This document shows, piece by piece, positions 54,173-63,231 of a stretch of 64,000 nt of DNA. Both the position numbers and the translations under genes were made by a program. The notes below the pieces were generated by a model. It saw nothing but the letters and a program-made list of their open reading frames with translations, searched no databases and had not been told where the DNA came from. Each line of letters opens with the position of its first letter. Within the stretch, counting starts at the first letter, position 1. The stretch is from Flavobacteriaceae bacterium (lineage in GTDB: Bacteria; Bacteroidota; Bacteroidia; Flavobacteriales; Flavobacteriaceae), in assembly GCA_013214065.1 (NCBI GenBank), contig JABSPK010000011.1:43292-107291 (forward strand), given 5' to 3'.

Positions 54173-56008
54173 ATGAAAAATAATACAAATAGTAGCCTTG
54201 GCAGGAGAGACTTTATCAAAAACACGGCACTTGTAGGAGCGTCAACTCTAGTAATTCCATCCGTTTTTGGCAGCGCATATTCTCAAATAAATGGTTCAGC
54301 AGATTTAGTGGTACGCAACGCCAAAGTATCAACTATAGACCCTAAAAATCCGAATGCAGAGGCATTTGCAGTTAAAGATGGAAAGTTTTATCGAGTTGGT
54401 TCTAATACCAGAGTATCCGATTTAATCGGAAGGAAAACAAAAGTTATTGATGCCAAAGGACATAGAGTTATCCCTGGCCTTAACGACTCGCATACCCACG
54501 GAGTTCGTGAAGGATTACATTACGGATTGGAGTTACGTTGGGATTGGGTGAGTTCTGTTGAGGAAGCGTTAGCAATGCTTGCTGAGGAAGTGAAGCACAC
54601 TCCAAAAGGACAATGGATTCGCGTAGTCGGTGGATTTTCTTGGGAGCAATTCAAAGAAAAAAGAATGCCTACACTTGAAGAGATTAACAAAGTCGCACCC
54701 AACCATCCTGTCTATATTTTCTATCTCTACGCTTACGGGATGCTTAACAGAAAAGCTATTGAGGTCTTAAATTATGACAATGAGCCAATAGACTTATATC
54801 ATAAAGGACGAATTGAAAAAGATAGACACGGTCGTGCAACAGGAATTATAACTGCTGCTCCCTCTGGCCTTATAATGTATAAAACCCTTACAAAGCTTCC
54901 TAAAATGACTAGACCCCAACAAGTATTGGGAACACAACATTTTATGAATGAAATGAATGCCTTAGGATTAACTTCTTTATCTGATGCTGGAGGTGGTGGT
55001 ATGGTATATCCAGATGCATATGACGTAATAAAAGATGTAAATAAACAAGGATTATCCACAGTAAGAGTAGGTATTCACACGTTCCCTCAAGTTGGAGGAC
55101 AGGAATATAATGATTACAAGAGATGGATAAATATGGTTAAACCAGGTGATGGAGATGATATGTATCGCTTTATTGGTGGTGGGGAAAATATTTGTTGGGC
55201 TGCTTACGACTATGAAATCTTCGCACAGCAAAGGCCAAATCTAGAATCTAATGTTAGGGATGTGGCTTTACCTATTTACAAGTTACTAGCAGAAAATAAC
55301 TGGCCTTGGAGACAGCACGTTACATACAATGAATCTGCTAAAATTCTATTAGATATGTATGAGGAAGTTGCGGCAGCAGGTGACGGTAAACTTCCAAAGG
55401 GCACATTTATTGACCACGGTGAAACTTTTGATGAGAGAACTCTTGAGCGTATTGCAAAATTAGACTTGGGAATTGCTATTCAAAATCGAATCGCTTATCA
55501 AGCCGAAGATTTCGTTAAGAATTATGGAGCAGCAGCATTGGCTCAAACACCACCAATCAAAAAGATGTTGAAAATGGGAATTCCTGTTGGTGGAGGTACA
55601 GATGCAACTCGCGTTAGTTCCTATAATCCGTGGTACTCTATTCACTGGTTAGCAACAGGACAATCACGAGGAGGACGCCAAATGTATGGTGACGATAATA
55701 TTTTGACCCGAGAAGAAGCTATTGCTTTATGGACAGATGGTTCAGCTTGGTTCACTGGCGATGATGGTAAAAAAGGACAAATAAAAGAAGGCCAGTTGGC
55801 TGACTTCACGATTTTGAATCAGGATGTGATGGAAGTGCCAGATGCCCTAATTCCTAGAACTCACGCTAAACTCACTGGTTTAGGAGGTAAAATTGTTCAC
55901 GCTTACGACGTTTTTGAAAAATACGCGCCTAAAGCACTACCAGAGGTAGCACCAGACTGGTCTCCTCTTTACCGAACAGGAGATTTTAGAAAACTGTATT
56001 TAAGCTAG
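54173..56008 (+). CDS. Tat-exported amidohydrolase (YtcJ-like)
   Basis: The 611-residue protein has a classical twin-arginine signal (LGRRDFIKN, residues 10-18, followed by a hydrophobic stretch to about 38). The mature enzyme is a metal-dependent amidohydrolase of the YtcJ / N-substituted formamide deformylase type, with His-x-His in NDSHTHGVREG near residue 105, and late motifs GTDATRVSSYNPW and EGQLADFTILNQD. Tat export implies folding with metal in the cytoplasm. The physiological substrate is unknown, probably an amide or cyclic amide. Confidence 0.88.
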   Translation: MKNNTNSSLGRRDFIKNTALVGASTLVIPSVFGSAYSQINGSADLVVRNAKVSTIDPKNPNAEAFAVKDGKFYRVGSNTRVSDLIGRKTKVIDAKGHRVIPGLNDSHTHGVREGLHYGLELRWDWVSSVEEALAMLAEEVKHTPKGQWIRVVGGFSWEQFKEKRMPTLEEINKVAPNHPVYIFYLYAYGMLNRKAIEVLNYDNEPIDLYHKGRIEKDRHGRATGIITAAPSGLIMYKTLTKLPKMTRPQQVLGTQHFMNEMNALGLTSLSDAGGGGMVYPDAYDVIKDVNKQGLSTVRVGIHTFPQVGGQEYNDYKRWINMVKPGDGDDMYRFIGGGENICWAAYDYEIFAQQRPNLESNVRDVALPIYKLLAENNWPWRQHVTYNESAKILLDMYEEVAAAGDGKLPKGTFIDHGETFDERTLERIAKLDLGIAIQNRIAYQAEDFVKNYGAAALAQTPPIKKMLKMGIPVGGGTDATRVSSYNPWYSIHWLATGQSRGGRQMYGDDNILTREEAIALWTDGSAWFTGDDGKKGQIKEGQLADFTILNQDVMEVPDALIPRTHAKLTGLGGKIVHAYDVFEKYAPKALPEVAPDWSPLYRTGDFRKLYLS

Positions 56009-56117
56009 TCCTAATAGTTTAAAGAAAAACGATAAGCCTTTAAAGGCTATAAAGACCCCCTATTCTTGCAAATGGCAAGAAAGAATAATTAGAATTTAAA
56101 TAATATAAAATGCAACT
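56009..56117. promoter_or_regulatory. Intergenic region with two dyads before yceI
   Basis: AGCCTTTAAAGGCT (56035-56048) is a perfect 14-base palindrome. TTCTTGC-AAATG-GCAAGAA (56063-56081) is a perfect hairpin of seven base pairs. Neither is followed by a T run, so they look like operator or leader structures rather than terminators. Confidence 0.4.
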
Positions 56118-56645
56118 ATGGAAACAGTAGTAAAAACAAAATGGAGTATTGACAATGCACATTCCGAAGTCGGATTTAAGGTGAAGCATATGATGATTTC
56201 TACCGTTAAAGGGCACTTCGATGAGTATCAAGCATCAGTTGAAGCTGGTGAAGATGATTTTAGTGATGCACAGTTTAGCTTTTCAGCGAAAACGGCATCA
56301 ATAAATACCAAAAACAACGACCGGGACAATCATTTGAAATCTGATGACTTTTTCAACTCAAATGAATATCCAGAAATGACCTTCACTTCTAAATCCTTTA
56401 ACGGAGAATCCTTGGTAGGTGATTTAACTATCAGAGATGTTACTAAAGAGGTAACTCTTGATGTTGATTTTAATGGTGTAGCGGTAGACCCTTACGGTCA
56501 AACCAAAGCAGGTTTTGAAATAAGAGGTAAAATCAACCGAAAAGATTTTAATCTGACTTGGAGTGCGGTAACCGAGGCTGGAAGTATTGTTGTAGCTGAT
56601 ACCGTTACTTTGGTAATTGATGCTCAATTTGTGAAGCAAGGGTAA
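56118..56645 (+). CDS. YceI family protein
   Basis: The 175-residue protein has the lipocalin-like YceI fold (WSIDNAHSEVGFKVKHMM at the start; GDLTIRDVTKEVTLDVDF in the middle). YceI proteins bind isoprenoid quinones or amides. Most have a signal peptide, but this one starts directly with the domain and is probably cytoplasmic. A good terminator follows. Confidence 0.9.
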   Translation: METVVKTKWSIDNAHSEVGFKVKHMMISTVKGHFDEYQASVEAGEDDFSDAQFSFSAKTASINTKNNDRDNHLKSDDFFNSNEYPEMTFTSKSFNGESLVGDLTIRDVTKEVTLDVDFNGVAVDPYGQTKAGFEIRGKINRKDFNLTWSAVTEAGSIVVADTVTLVIDAQFVKQG

Positions 56646-56653
56646 TCCTAATC

Positions 56654-56683
56654 AAAAGGCTGTCTATTACAGGCAGCCTTTTT
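56654..56683 (+). terminator. Terminator after yceI
   Basis: AAGGCTGTC pairs with GGCAGCCTT (one wobble) around TATTACA, flanked by A4 on the left and ending in T5 on the right. Because of the A/T flanks it could work in both directions. Confidence 0.8.
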
Positions 56684-56698
56684 CAACTAATCCGACTG

Positions 56699-58099
56699 AT
56701 GAAAAATAAAGAGAACACATCAAGAAGAGTTTTTCTTGAAAAGGTTAGCTTATCAACTTTAGCTATTGGAACATTACCATTGATTCCTACAGGTTGCGAA
56801 ACCAAACCTAAAACGAAAAAAAATATAACTGATACCTCAAATTTATCATCGGTTGTAACACGAAAAAATATTGCAGACATCCCTGTTGATGACCCTGAAA
56901 TCAAGTTGTTAAAGGATGCTATTAAAATATTAAAAGACCGTTCAGAGATTTCTCCATTGGACCCGTTTGGTTGGACGGCGCACGGAATGTTGCACGCAAC
57001 ATTTTGTGCAACAAGCATGTACTCAAACCAGATGCATTATAACTGGTATGTATGGCCTTGGCACAGACTATATTTATGGGGAATGGAGCAAAAACTGCAG
57101 AAAGCAGTTAGTGAACCAAAATTGGCACTTCACTATTGGGATTGGACAAAATCCAACTTTATTCCCAAACACTATTGGGGTGATGAATCCAATCCCTTAT
57201 ATAACATTACTAGGCTAGTTTCACAGAAAGATGAAATACCTAAAGACTTTATAAATGTTGGTGCAGCTTTTAGGGCCAATAAGTATAAAACTTTTGGTGG
57301 CTATCCTGCTATTAAAAAACGTGGAGATTCCCAACTAGATGGCATCGCAGAGCAGTCCTTTCATAACAACATCCATAATTGGATTGGTGGGCAAATGGCC
57401 ACATTTACTGAATCTGGATTTGACCCTGTATTCTATGCGCATCACGGAAACTGTGACCGAATATGGGATGCTTGGAGAGCATATAGTCCCGAAAACAAAC
57501 TACCAGCAGACGAAGAATGGTTAGAAAAACGATTGTACGCTACTGATGGTAACGGGAGACCAGTTGATTTCAAGATTAAAGAGCTTCTTGATACTGAAGC
57601 TTTAGGATATCGTTTTGCAGATTTAAACTTGAATCCTAACTATTGTAATCCTTTTGTCGAAGCCGATAAGCCTAAGAGAAAGGAATCCAAAAAAGACTGT
57701 GTCGCTCCATTGAACTTAAAAACATCTGACACCGACAACATCTACAAAGAATTTGTGGACAAGGAAAGGACTCACGTAATTCTTCATTTTGAAAGGGCGC
57801 AACTACCCTATCAGCCGTATTGCGCTAGAGTATTCTTTGAATATGATAAAGAAGGTGTTCAACAAAGCAAGTACACAGGAACATTCACAATACTGCCCAT
57901 TTTAGATTTAGATTCTGTGCTTCTACAGAATGGTGTGCATTTGCAGATTGAAATTGAAAAAGAAATTGCAGATGCTATTGATGCTAAAAAAGATATCCAA
58001 GTGATTTTCCAACCTGTACCGCTCCCTAACAGGAACATTCCTGATGAAATATTAAAACTAGAAAACATCTCATTAGTCACGCATTATGAAAACGATTAG
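56699..58099 (+). CDS. Tat-exported tyrosinase / polyphenol oxidase
   Basis: The 466-residue type-3 copper enzyme has a twin-arginine signal (SRRVFLEK, residues 8-15). Copper A ligands fit His99, His113 and His122 (WPWHRLYLW). Copper B ligands fit His222, His226 (FHNNIHNW) and His248 (DPVFYAHHGNCDRIW). Cys103 lies four residues after His99, where plant polyphenol oxidases carry the cysteine that forms a thioether with a histidine. It would oxidise phenols or catechols to quinones. The C-terminal third resembles a PPO1-KFDV-type domain. Confidence 0.9.
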   Translation: MKNKENTSRRVFLEKVSLSTLAIGTLPLIPTGCETKPKTKKNITDTSNLSSVVTRKNIADIPVDDPEIKLLKDAIKILKDRSEISPLDPFGWTAHGMLHATFCATSMYSNQMHYNWYVWPWHRLYLWGMEQKLQKAVSEPKLALHYWDWTKSNFIPKHYWGDESNPLYNITRLVSQKDEIPKDFINVGAAFRANKYKTFGGYPAIKKRGDSQLDGIAEQSFHNNIHNWIGGQMATFTESGFDPVFYAHHGNCDRIWDAWRAYSPENKLPADEEWLEKRLYATDGNGRPVDFKIKELLDTEALGYRFADLNLNPNYCNPFVEADKPKRKESKKDCVAPLNLKTSDTDNIYKEFVDKERTHVILHFERAQLPYQPYCARVFFEYDKEGVQQSKYTGTFTILPILDLDSVLLQNGVHLQIEIEKEIADAIDAKKDIQVIFQPVPLPNRNIPDEILKLENISLVTHYEND

Positions 58100-58724
58100 C
58101 TATTTATTTTTAATACTTATCCTCATATCCCATAGCTCCTGTAATGAGGGAGAAGTAAAACTACCCATTCTGGGAGAGAAGACTGTAGACACCTACACTG
58201 GGCAGTATAACTATTACACTACTCCCGACTTTAGGCTCAACAATCAATTCAATGAAAAAGTAACCTCAGAAGACTTTCAAGGCAAAATACAGATTGTCGA
58301 TTTTTTCTTCACGAGTTGCCCAACTATTTGTCCACAGATGACCACGCATTTGAAATCGGTTGAAGAGGCCTTTAACACAAATGATAATGTAGAAATCATT
58401 TCAATTAGTATTGACCCCAAAAATGATACGCCACAGAGATTATTAGAATACTCAAAGAATTATGATATCAATACTAATAGATGGAGTTTACTGACAGGGT
58501 GCGATGATATCATCTTTGAACTAGCTAAGGATTACAAAGTACGAGCATTTGATGATAGCTCTGATGCAGAGAAGAATCTAATGCACGATGGCACTTTTGT
58601 TTTAGTAGATGGTAAGCAAAGAATACGAGGGTATTATAATGGATTAGATAAAGATGATACGCTTAAACTAATTAACGATATAAAAATCCTTTTAAAAGAG
58701 TTTCCTGATGAATACAAGTCTTAA
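58086..58724 (+). CDS. Sco1/SenC-type copper chaperone lipoprotein
   Basis: The 212-residue protein has a lipobox (HSSC, Cys19) and a thioredoxin fold with the copper-binding CxxxC at Cys78 and Cys82 (SCPTICPQ) and distal His in LMHDGTFVL. Sco proteins deliver copper to cytochrome oxidase. Here the gene overlaps the tyrosinase gene by 14 bases and no oxidase gene is nearby, so loading of the tyrosinase is the likely role. Confidence 0.9.
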   Translation: MKTISYLFLILILISHSSCNEGEVKLPILGEKTVDTYTGQYNYYTTPDFRLNNQFNEKVTSEDFQGKIQIVDFFFTSCPTICPQMTTHLKSVEEAFNTNDNVEIISISIDPKNDTPQRLLEYSKNYDINTNRWSLLTGCDDIIFELAKDYKVRAFDDSSDAEKNLMHDGTFVLVDGKQRIRGYYNGLDKDDTLKLINDIKILLKEFPDEYKS

Positions 58725-59145
58725 GAATAAGATATTCAGTCCTTGGGCAAATAGGTTGACGTCTGATATTTCAATGTTGTTTTTTCGGGTTTTGGTGTCT
58801 TTATCAATGATAAATACACACGGGGTTAAAAAGCTACTTGACTTCGAAGGAACTGTACAAAATATACCAGACCCCATAGGTGTAGGCGGTGAAATAAGCG
58901 CAGTAATTGCTATTGTTGCTAATATCGTTGCACCAGTATTTATCATTTTAGGTTTAGGAACGAGGCTAGCAACGCTTCCTATACTTAGCGTAACGTTAAT
59001 GGGATTATTTATCGTGCACGGTAATGACCCTTGGTCAATCAGAGATGTTCCTTTGATTTACTCCCTTGCTTATCTACTTATCTTATTTATGGGCGCTGGT
59101 AAGTACTCAATTGATTACAAAATTTCAAAAACTAACCAAAAATGA
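58708..59145 (+). CDS. DoxX family membrane protein
   Basis: The 145-residue membrane protein has about four hydrophobic helices (the first near 18-36 after ANRLTSDISMLFFRV). It matches the DoxX family, whose members are linked to quinone-dependent oxidation or respond to thiol stress. It overlaps the Sco gene by 17 bases and the next gene by 4, so it belongs to the same operon. A link to quinones made by the tyrosinase is inference. Confidence 0.82.
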   Translation: MNTSLKNKIFSPWANRLTSDISMLFFRVLVSLSMINTHGVKKLLDFEGTVQNIPDPIGVGGEISAVIAIVANIVAPVFIILGLGTRLATLPILSVTLMGLFIVHGNDPWSIRDVPLIYSLAYLLILFMGAGKYSIDYKISKTNQK

Positions 59146-59591
59146 AATCTCAACTATTTTTTATTCTGCTTGCCATCATCGCCGGAGCAGTACTACCCCT
59201 TCAAGCGGGATTAAACGTGCAATTAGGTAAATCGGTACATCAACCCATTTTTGCCGCTTTTGCTTCCTTTCTTATTGGAACTGTAGGTCTGCTTATCTAT
59301 CTGTTTATACTAAAGTTCGATTTTTCTAGCATAGCCCAGACTAAAACAGTCTCACCAGTAGTATGGATAGCAGGAATTTTAGGCGCATTCTATGTAGCCG
59401 CAGTAATTATTCTTGCTCCTAAATTAGGAACAGCGCTAACATTTGTTTTGGTGGTTGCAGGACAAATGACAGTCTCTTTGGTACTAGACCATTACGGTCT
59501 TTTGGGATTGCCAGTAAAACAGATTAATTGGCAACGTTTATTAGGCGTGGCATTCTTAGTTGCAGGTGTTCTATTAATACGAAGATTCTAA
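59142..59591 (+). CDS. DMT-family small transporter (YdcZ type)
   Basis: The 149-residue protein has five hydrophobic helices and the YdcZ/DUF606 pattern (PLQAGLNVQLGK near residue 20; a C-terminal GVAFLVAGVLLIRR). These are single-repeat relatives of drug/metabolite transporters. It overlaps the DoxX gene (ATGA) and abuts the porin gene without a gap. Possible role: efflux or uptake of a small molecule handled by this operon. The substrate is unknown. Confidence 0.82.
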   Translation: MKSQLFFILLAIIAGAVLPLQAGLNVQLGKSVHQPIFAAFASFLIGTVGLLIYLFILKFDFSSIAQTKTVSPVVWIAGILGAFYVAAVIILAPKLGTALTFVLVVAGQMTVSLVLDHYGLLGLPVKQINWQRLLGVAFLVAGVLLIRRF

Positions 59592-60947
59592 ATGAAATAT
59601 GCGTTAATCATAGGGTCTCTGTTTTGTTTTGCTTTCGCGAAAGCGCAAGAAACTGAATCGGTATATGATTTTAGTTTGCTTAGACAAAATGACTATATCA
59701 AAATTGAACTAACGGAATCCACAACCTTTTACGAAAATCTGAAGTTATTGAGTTTAGGAAAAAAAACGACACTCAGCTTTGGTGGAAGTTATAGGTTGCA
59801 ATCTGAAGCTTTTATCAATGAACAATTCTCTTCGGAAGTTGACCAAAATGACATTTGGTTTCTCAATAGAATACAACTGCACTCACACCTAAAAATCGCC
59901 AATAAACTTGAAGTTTTTGCAGAATTAAATTCAAGTTTAATAACGAGTAAAGAGGAGTTAGTGCCAGTAGATAGGGATGAATTGAGCTTTAACCAATTGT
60001 TTGCCAAATATCACTTTAATACTAACTGGAATGTATTGGTTGGACGTCAAAATATTCGATTGGGAAGTGGTCGCTTGGTCGATATAAGGGAAGGTCCAAA
60101 TGTTCGTTTGTCATTTGATATGGCACAGATAGAATATGAAGATGAAAACACCTCAGTAAAGGGATTTTATGGGATACCTGTACAACCAGAACAGGGTGTT
60201 TTTGATAACGATGCATTAAATTTTGAGGAAGAGAGTTTAGCTGCTTTGTATTGGAGCCAAAATTGGTCTGAAAAAACAGGGACAGACCTCTATGTATTTT
60301 ATAAGGAGGAAAAAAATAAAACTTGGAATTCAGGAACAGCGGATGATAACAGAGTATCTATTGGATTACGCCATTATGGAAATTGGAAAAGCTTCACATA
60401 CAATAATGAGTTTGTATACCAAACAGGAAGTTTTGGAGACCAAAGTATAAATGCTTGGACGGCGTCCTTTAATATTGAACATCCTTTAACATTACTGGGA
60501 GAGAAAGCGGTTATTGGTATTAAAACCGAAGCCATTAGTGGAGATACAAGCACCTCGGACAATAGCTTGAATACATTTGATGGATTATATCCACGAGGTG
60601 CATATTTTGGTCGAGTGGCACGTTTTGGACCATCAAACCTAATTGACTTTCATCCTTACCTTAATACACAACTTGGAGACTTTTCGTTGTCTTTAGATTA
60701 TGTGGCATTTTGGCGATTCTCTAGAGAAGATGGTCTTTACAACCCTCCATTAATATTACAGTATCCATCAGACAACGATAAGAGATTTATTGGGCATCAA
60801 ATAGGCACTATTACAGGTTTTGAAGTCAATGAGTTCATAGCATTAGAATTCGAGTCGAATATTATCTTTCCACAGGGTTTTCTAGAAGAAAGCGGTTTAG
60901 ATAACACATTGTTTCACGCGGTACTTACCGCGGAATTTAAATTTTGA
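59592..60947 (+). CDS. Alginate-export-family outer membrane porin
   Basis: The 451-residue protein has a signal peptide (ending AFAKAQ, residue 19) and a beta-barrel pattern of alternating residues ending in the aromatic strand AVLTAEFKF. The segment WNVLVGRQNIRLGSGRLVD and the following RLSFDMAQIEYE are typical of alginate_exp porins in Bacteroidota. The family is named for alginate export, but such porins are often found with unrelated catabolic genes. Passage of small phenolic or acidic compounds is possible. Confidence 0.83.
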   Translation: MKYALIIGSLFCFAFAKAQETESVYDFSLLRQNDYIKIELTESTTFYENLKLLSLGKKTTLSFGGSYRLQSEAFINEQFSSEVDQNDIWFLNRIQLHSHLKIANKLEVFAELNSSLITSKEELVPVDRDELSFNQLFAKYHFNTNWNVLVGRQNIRLGSGRLVDIREGPNVRLSFDMAQIEYEDENTSVKGFYGIPVQPEQGVFDNDALNFEEESLAALYWSQNWSEKTGTDLYVFYKEEKNKTWNSGTADDNRVSIGLRHYGNWKSFTYNNEFVYQTGSFGDQSINAWTASFNIEHPLTLLGEKAVIGIKTEAISGDTSTSDNSLNTFDGLYPRGAYFGRVARFGPSNLIDFHPYLNTQLGDFSLSLDYVAFWRFSREDGLYNPPLILQYPSDNDKRFIGHQIGTITGFEVNEFIALEFESNIIFPQGFLEESGLDNTLFHAVLTAEFKF

Positions 60948-60951
60948 AATT

Positions 60952-61254
60952 ATGAGGTTCGATACCCTTTCAGAGGCGATAACAGATTTACAGAATAGAG
61001 GTTATTCAGAAGATTTGAATCTTCAAAGTGACTGTCTTGAATGTAAAGCCTTAGATTACAAATTGTATGCAGACCAGTTTGAAGTTGATGAAATGCATCG
61101 TTTTGAAGGTGATTCAAATCCTGATGATTCTTCGATTCTATTTGCAATTTCCTCAGAGACTTTTAATTTAAAAGGATTACTTGTAGATGCATATGGAGTT
61201 TATGCTGACCCACTTAATACGGCAATGATTCAAAAACTAAAATACAGACCATAA
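60952..61254 (+). CDS. Small conserved protein of unknown function
   Basis: The 100-residue soluble protein is rich in acidic residues and contains an LQSDCLECKALDYKL segment with a Cys-x-x-Cys-like pair at about residues 26-29. Similar short flavobacterial proteins are often labelled phosphoribosylpyrophosphate synthetase, but no PRPP synthetase motif can be seen here and I do not support that name. It lies 4 bases after the porin gene and 10 before the GNAT gene. Confidence 0.7.
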   Translation: MRFDTLSEAITDLQNRGYSEDLNLQSDCLECKALDYKLYADQFEVDEMHRFEGDSNPDDSSILFAISSETFNLKGLLVDAYGVYADPLNTAMIQKLKYRP

Positions 61255-61264
61255 AAAATAACCA

Positions 61265-61549
61265 ATGGAAATAGAAATTAGAGAAAGAGGAAACACGGGC
61301 TTTGCTATAGCCAGAGCAGATGGAAAAAAAGCTGGATTGATGAGTTATTCAATTCCTGAAAGTGACTTTATTATTATCGACCATACTGAAGTTGAGCCAG
61401 AACATAAAGGTAAAAGCATAGGTAAAAAATTGCTATATAAGATTGTTGATATGGCAAGGGATAAAAACATAAAGGTTTTGCCATTATGCCCTTTTGCAAA
61501 TGCAATGTTTAAAAAACTAGATGATATCCAAGACGTACTAAAATCCTAA
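61265..61549 (+). CDS. yjdJ: YjdJ-type GNAT-like acetyltransferase
   Basis: The 94-residue minimal GNAT domain shows the acetyl-CoA segment VEPEHKGKSIGKKLLYKIV and the late motif VLPLCPFANAMF. It matches YjdJ, a short single-domain member. The partner gene yjdI follows directly after 2 bases, an association seen in many genomes. The acceptor is unknown. Confidence 0.85.
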   Translation: MEIEIRERGNTGFAIARADGKKAGLMSYSIPESDFIIIDHTEVEPEHKGKSIGKKLLYKIVDMARDKNIKVLPLCPFANAMFKKLDDIQDVLKS

Positions 61550-61551
61550 TT

Positions 61552-61758
61552 ATGGAAAAATCAAAAGAATATCCAAAAGGAAACTTTACGATAATATGGA
61601 AACCTAAAGTATGTATTCACGCAGGTGAATGCGTAAAACGTTTGCCAGAAGTTTACAACCCAAGAGAAAGGCCTTGGATAAAACCAGAAAAGGCGTCAGT
61701 TGAAGCTTTAAAACAACAGATTGATGCTTGCCCATCTGGGGCGCTTAGTTACAACTAA
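61552..61758 (+). CDS. yjdI: YjdI-type (4Fe-4S) mono-cluster protein
   Basis: The 68-residue protein has cysteines placed for a single iron-sulfur cluster (KVCIHAGECVKRLP and IDACPSGALSYN). It matches YjdI/divergent ferredoxin-type proteins. It may serve as an electron carrier for a partner outside the window. It sits with yjdJ in the long cargo operon. Confidence 0.87.
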   Translation: MEKSKEYPKGNFTIIWKPKVCIHAGECVKRLPEVYNPRERPWIKPEKASVEALKQQIDACPSGALSYN

Positions 61759-61773
61759 CACCCAACTCTTCTT

Positions 61774-62970
61774 ATGCAACACCATATACTTTTAAATATT
61801 TGTGCCATTTTCGGGGTGGCCACGGCGGTGATAATCATCTGTAAGCTTTTAAAAATTAGATATATCATTGGCTATCTAATTACGGGAGTGATATTAAGTC
61901 CTAACACGTCTTCTTACTTTACAGATATGGCCGAAGTGGAAGTGTATGCCGAAATTGGCATCATCTTACTTCTATTTACGGTAGGATTAGAATTTTCATT
62001 TGCCAATTTAAAAAAGATTCAAAAGTACGTTTTAGGTGGTGGTAGTGCCCAAGTCTTTTTTACAATAGTTCTTACCGCTTTTCTGATTTGGCTATTAATG
62101 CGCCCATCTATTGAAGAAAGTATTTTTTGGGGATTCTTATACGCGCTGAGCAGTACTGCAATAGTCGTTAAAACGCTTCAAGACAAAAATAAAATTGCCA
62201 CCCCGTACGGAAAGTTCATTTTGGCTGTTCTCTTATTTCAAGATATTATGATTGTGCCGCTAATGTTACTAACCCCGATATTGGGCGGTGCTGGTGAAGA
62301 ACCTTTTCTCGCAATTGGGCTTCTTGTTGGAAAACTCATTTTGATGGGAGGAATCGCATATGTCCTAGCTCGTTTTATCATCCCGTATTTCCTTAAAACC
62401 GTAATGCGAATACAAAGTCAAGAAGTGTTTTTAATTGCGACGGTATTCATTGTTACTGGAATTGCTCTTTTAACAGAACAGCTAGGTTTATCACTGGCAC
62501 TTGGGGCCTTTATTGCAGGTCTTATAATTGCGGAAACAGACTATGGTCATATGGCCATCAGTTGTTTTTTGCCATTTAGATATGTATTTATGAGTTTCTT
62601 TTTCATTTCTATGGGAATGCTCTTAAACTATCAAATATTCATTTCAGATTTATGGTGGATAGTATTCTGGACAGTATTTGCATTTGTAGTTAAAGCTATA
62701 GCTGGAATTCTTGCGGTACGTGTTTTAAAGTTGGAATGGAAAACGGCACTTGCTGTTGGTTTTTCAATTGCTCAAATAGGAGAATTTTCATTTGTTCTCG
62801 CCCAAAGCGGATTAGAGTATAATTTAATTAGTGAAAATAACTACCAAATTTTCTTAGCGGTATCCATTATTCTTATGTCTCTAACCCCTTTTATAGTAGG
62901 TAATGCGGAAAGAATTCATCCAACTTTGAGCAAAGTTATAAAAAAGGAGAAAAATATAGTTAAGCAATGA
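61774..62970 (+). CDS. CPA2-type cation:proton antiporter (Kef/Ros-like)
   Basis: The 398-residue integral membrane protein has about 12 helices. Typical segments are IIGYLITGVILSP, ALSSTAIVVKTLQD, and the ion-site region FQDIMIVPLMLL. It ends after the transport domain and has no TrkA-N nucleotide-binding domain, unlike KefB/KefC, so glutathione-adduct gating of the Kef type is not expected unless a separate subunit exists. It overlaps the glutaredoxin gene by 4 bases. Confidence 0.88.
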   Translation: MQHHILLNICAIFGVATAVIIICKLLKIRYIIGYLITGVILSPNTSSYFTDMAEVEVYAEIGIILLLFTVGLEFSFANLKKIQKYVLGGGSAQVFFTIVLTAFLIWLLMRPSIEESIFWGFLYALSSTAIVVKTLQDKNKIATPYGKFILAVLLFQDIMIVPLMLLTPILGGAGEEPFLAIGLLVGKLILMGGIAYVLARFIIPYFLKTVMRIQSQEVFLIATVFIVTGIALLTEQLGLSLALGAFIAGLIIAETDYGHMAISCFLPFRYVFMSFFFISMGMLLNYQIFISDLWWIVFWTVFAFVVKAIAGILAVRVLKLEWKTALAVGFSIAQIGEFSFVLAQSGLEYNLISENNYQIFLAVSIILMSLTPFIVGNAERIHPTLSKVIKKEKNIVKQ

Positions 62971-63215
62971 ATAAAGAAAGGTTAGAACTATATGGAACGC
63001 AGTGGTGTATGAAGTCTGCAACCTTACGTAATTATTTGCAGTCCAAATGGATTGAATTTGATGACTTTAATGTAGAAACTGATGAAGATGCAGCAAACCG
63101 AGTTAGAGCCTTATATGATGGTAAACTAAAATTCCCAACTTTAATTCTGGGAGATAAATTTTTGAAGAATCCGACAACGAAGGAAATGGTTGAATTTTTA
63201 AAGAACAATAATTAG
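62967..63215 (+). CDS. Glutaredoxin-family protein
   Basis: The 82-residue protein has a thioredoxin-like fold with a single active-site cysteine (YGTQWCMKSATLRNYL, Cys14) and the cis-proline loop FPTLI. The second cysteine of the mycoredoxin-like motif is replaced by Ser, pointing to a monothiol mechanism. Its translational coupling to the antiporter gene suggests a joint role in thiol or electrophile stress, which is inference. Confidence 0.83.
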   Translation: MNKERLELYGTQWCMKSATLRNYLQSKWIEFDDFNVETDEDAANRVRALYDGKLKFPTLILGDKFLKNPTTKEMVEFLKNNN

Positions 63216-63231
63216 AAGCTCATTAGTTGGA

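Noticed and set aside
60952..61254. Label phosphoribosylpyrophosphate synthetase for the 100-residue protein
   Set aside because: No PRPP-binding or ATP-binding motif is present and the length is about one third of the enzyme, so the name is not supported.
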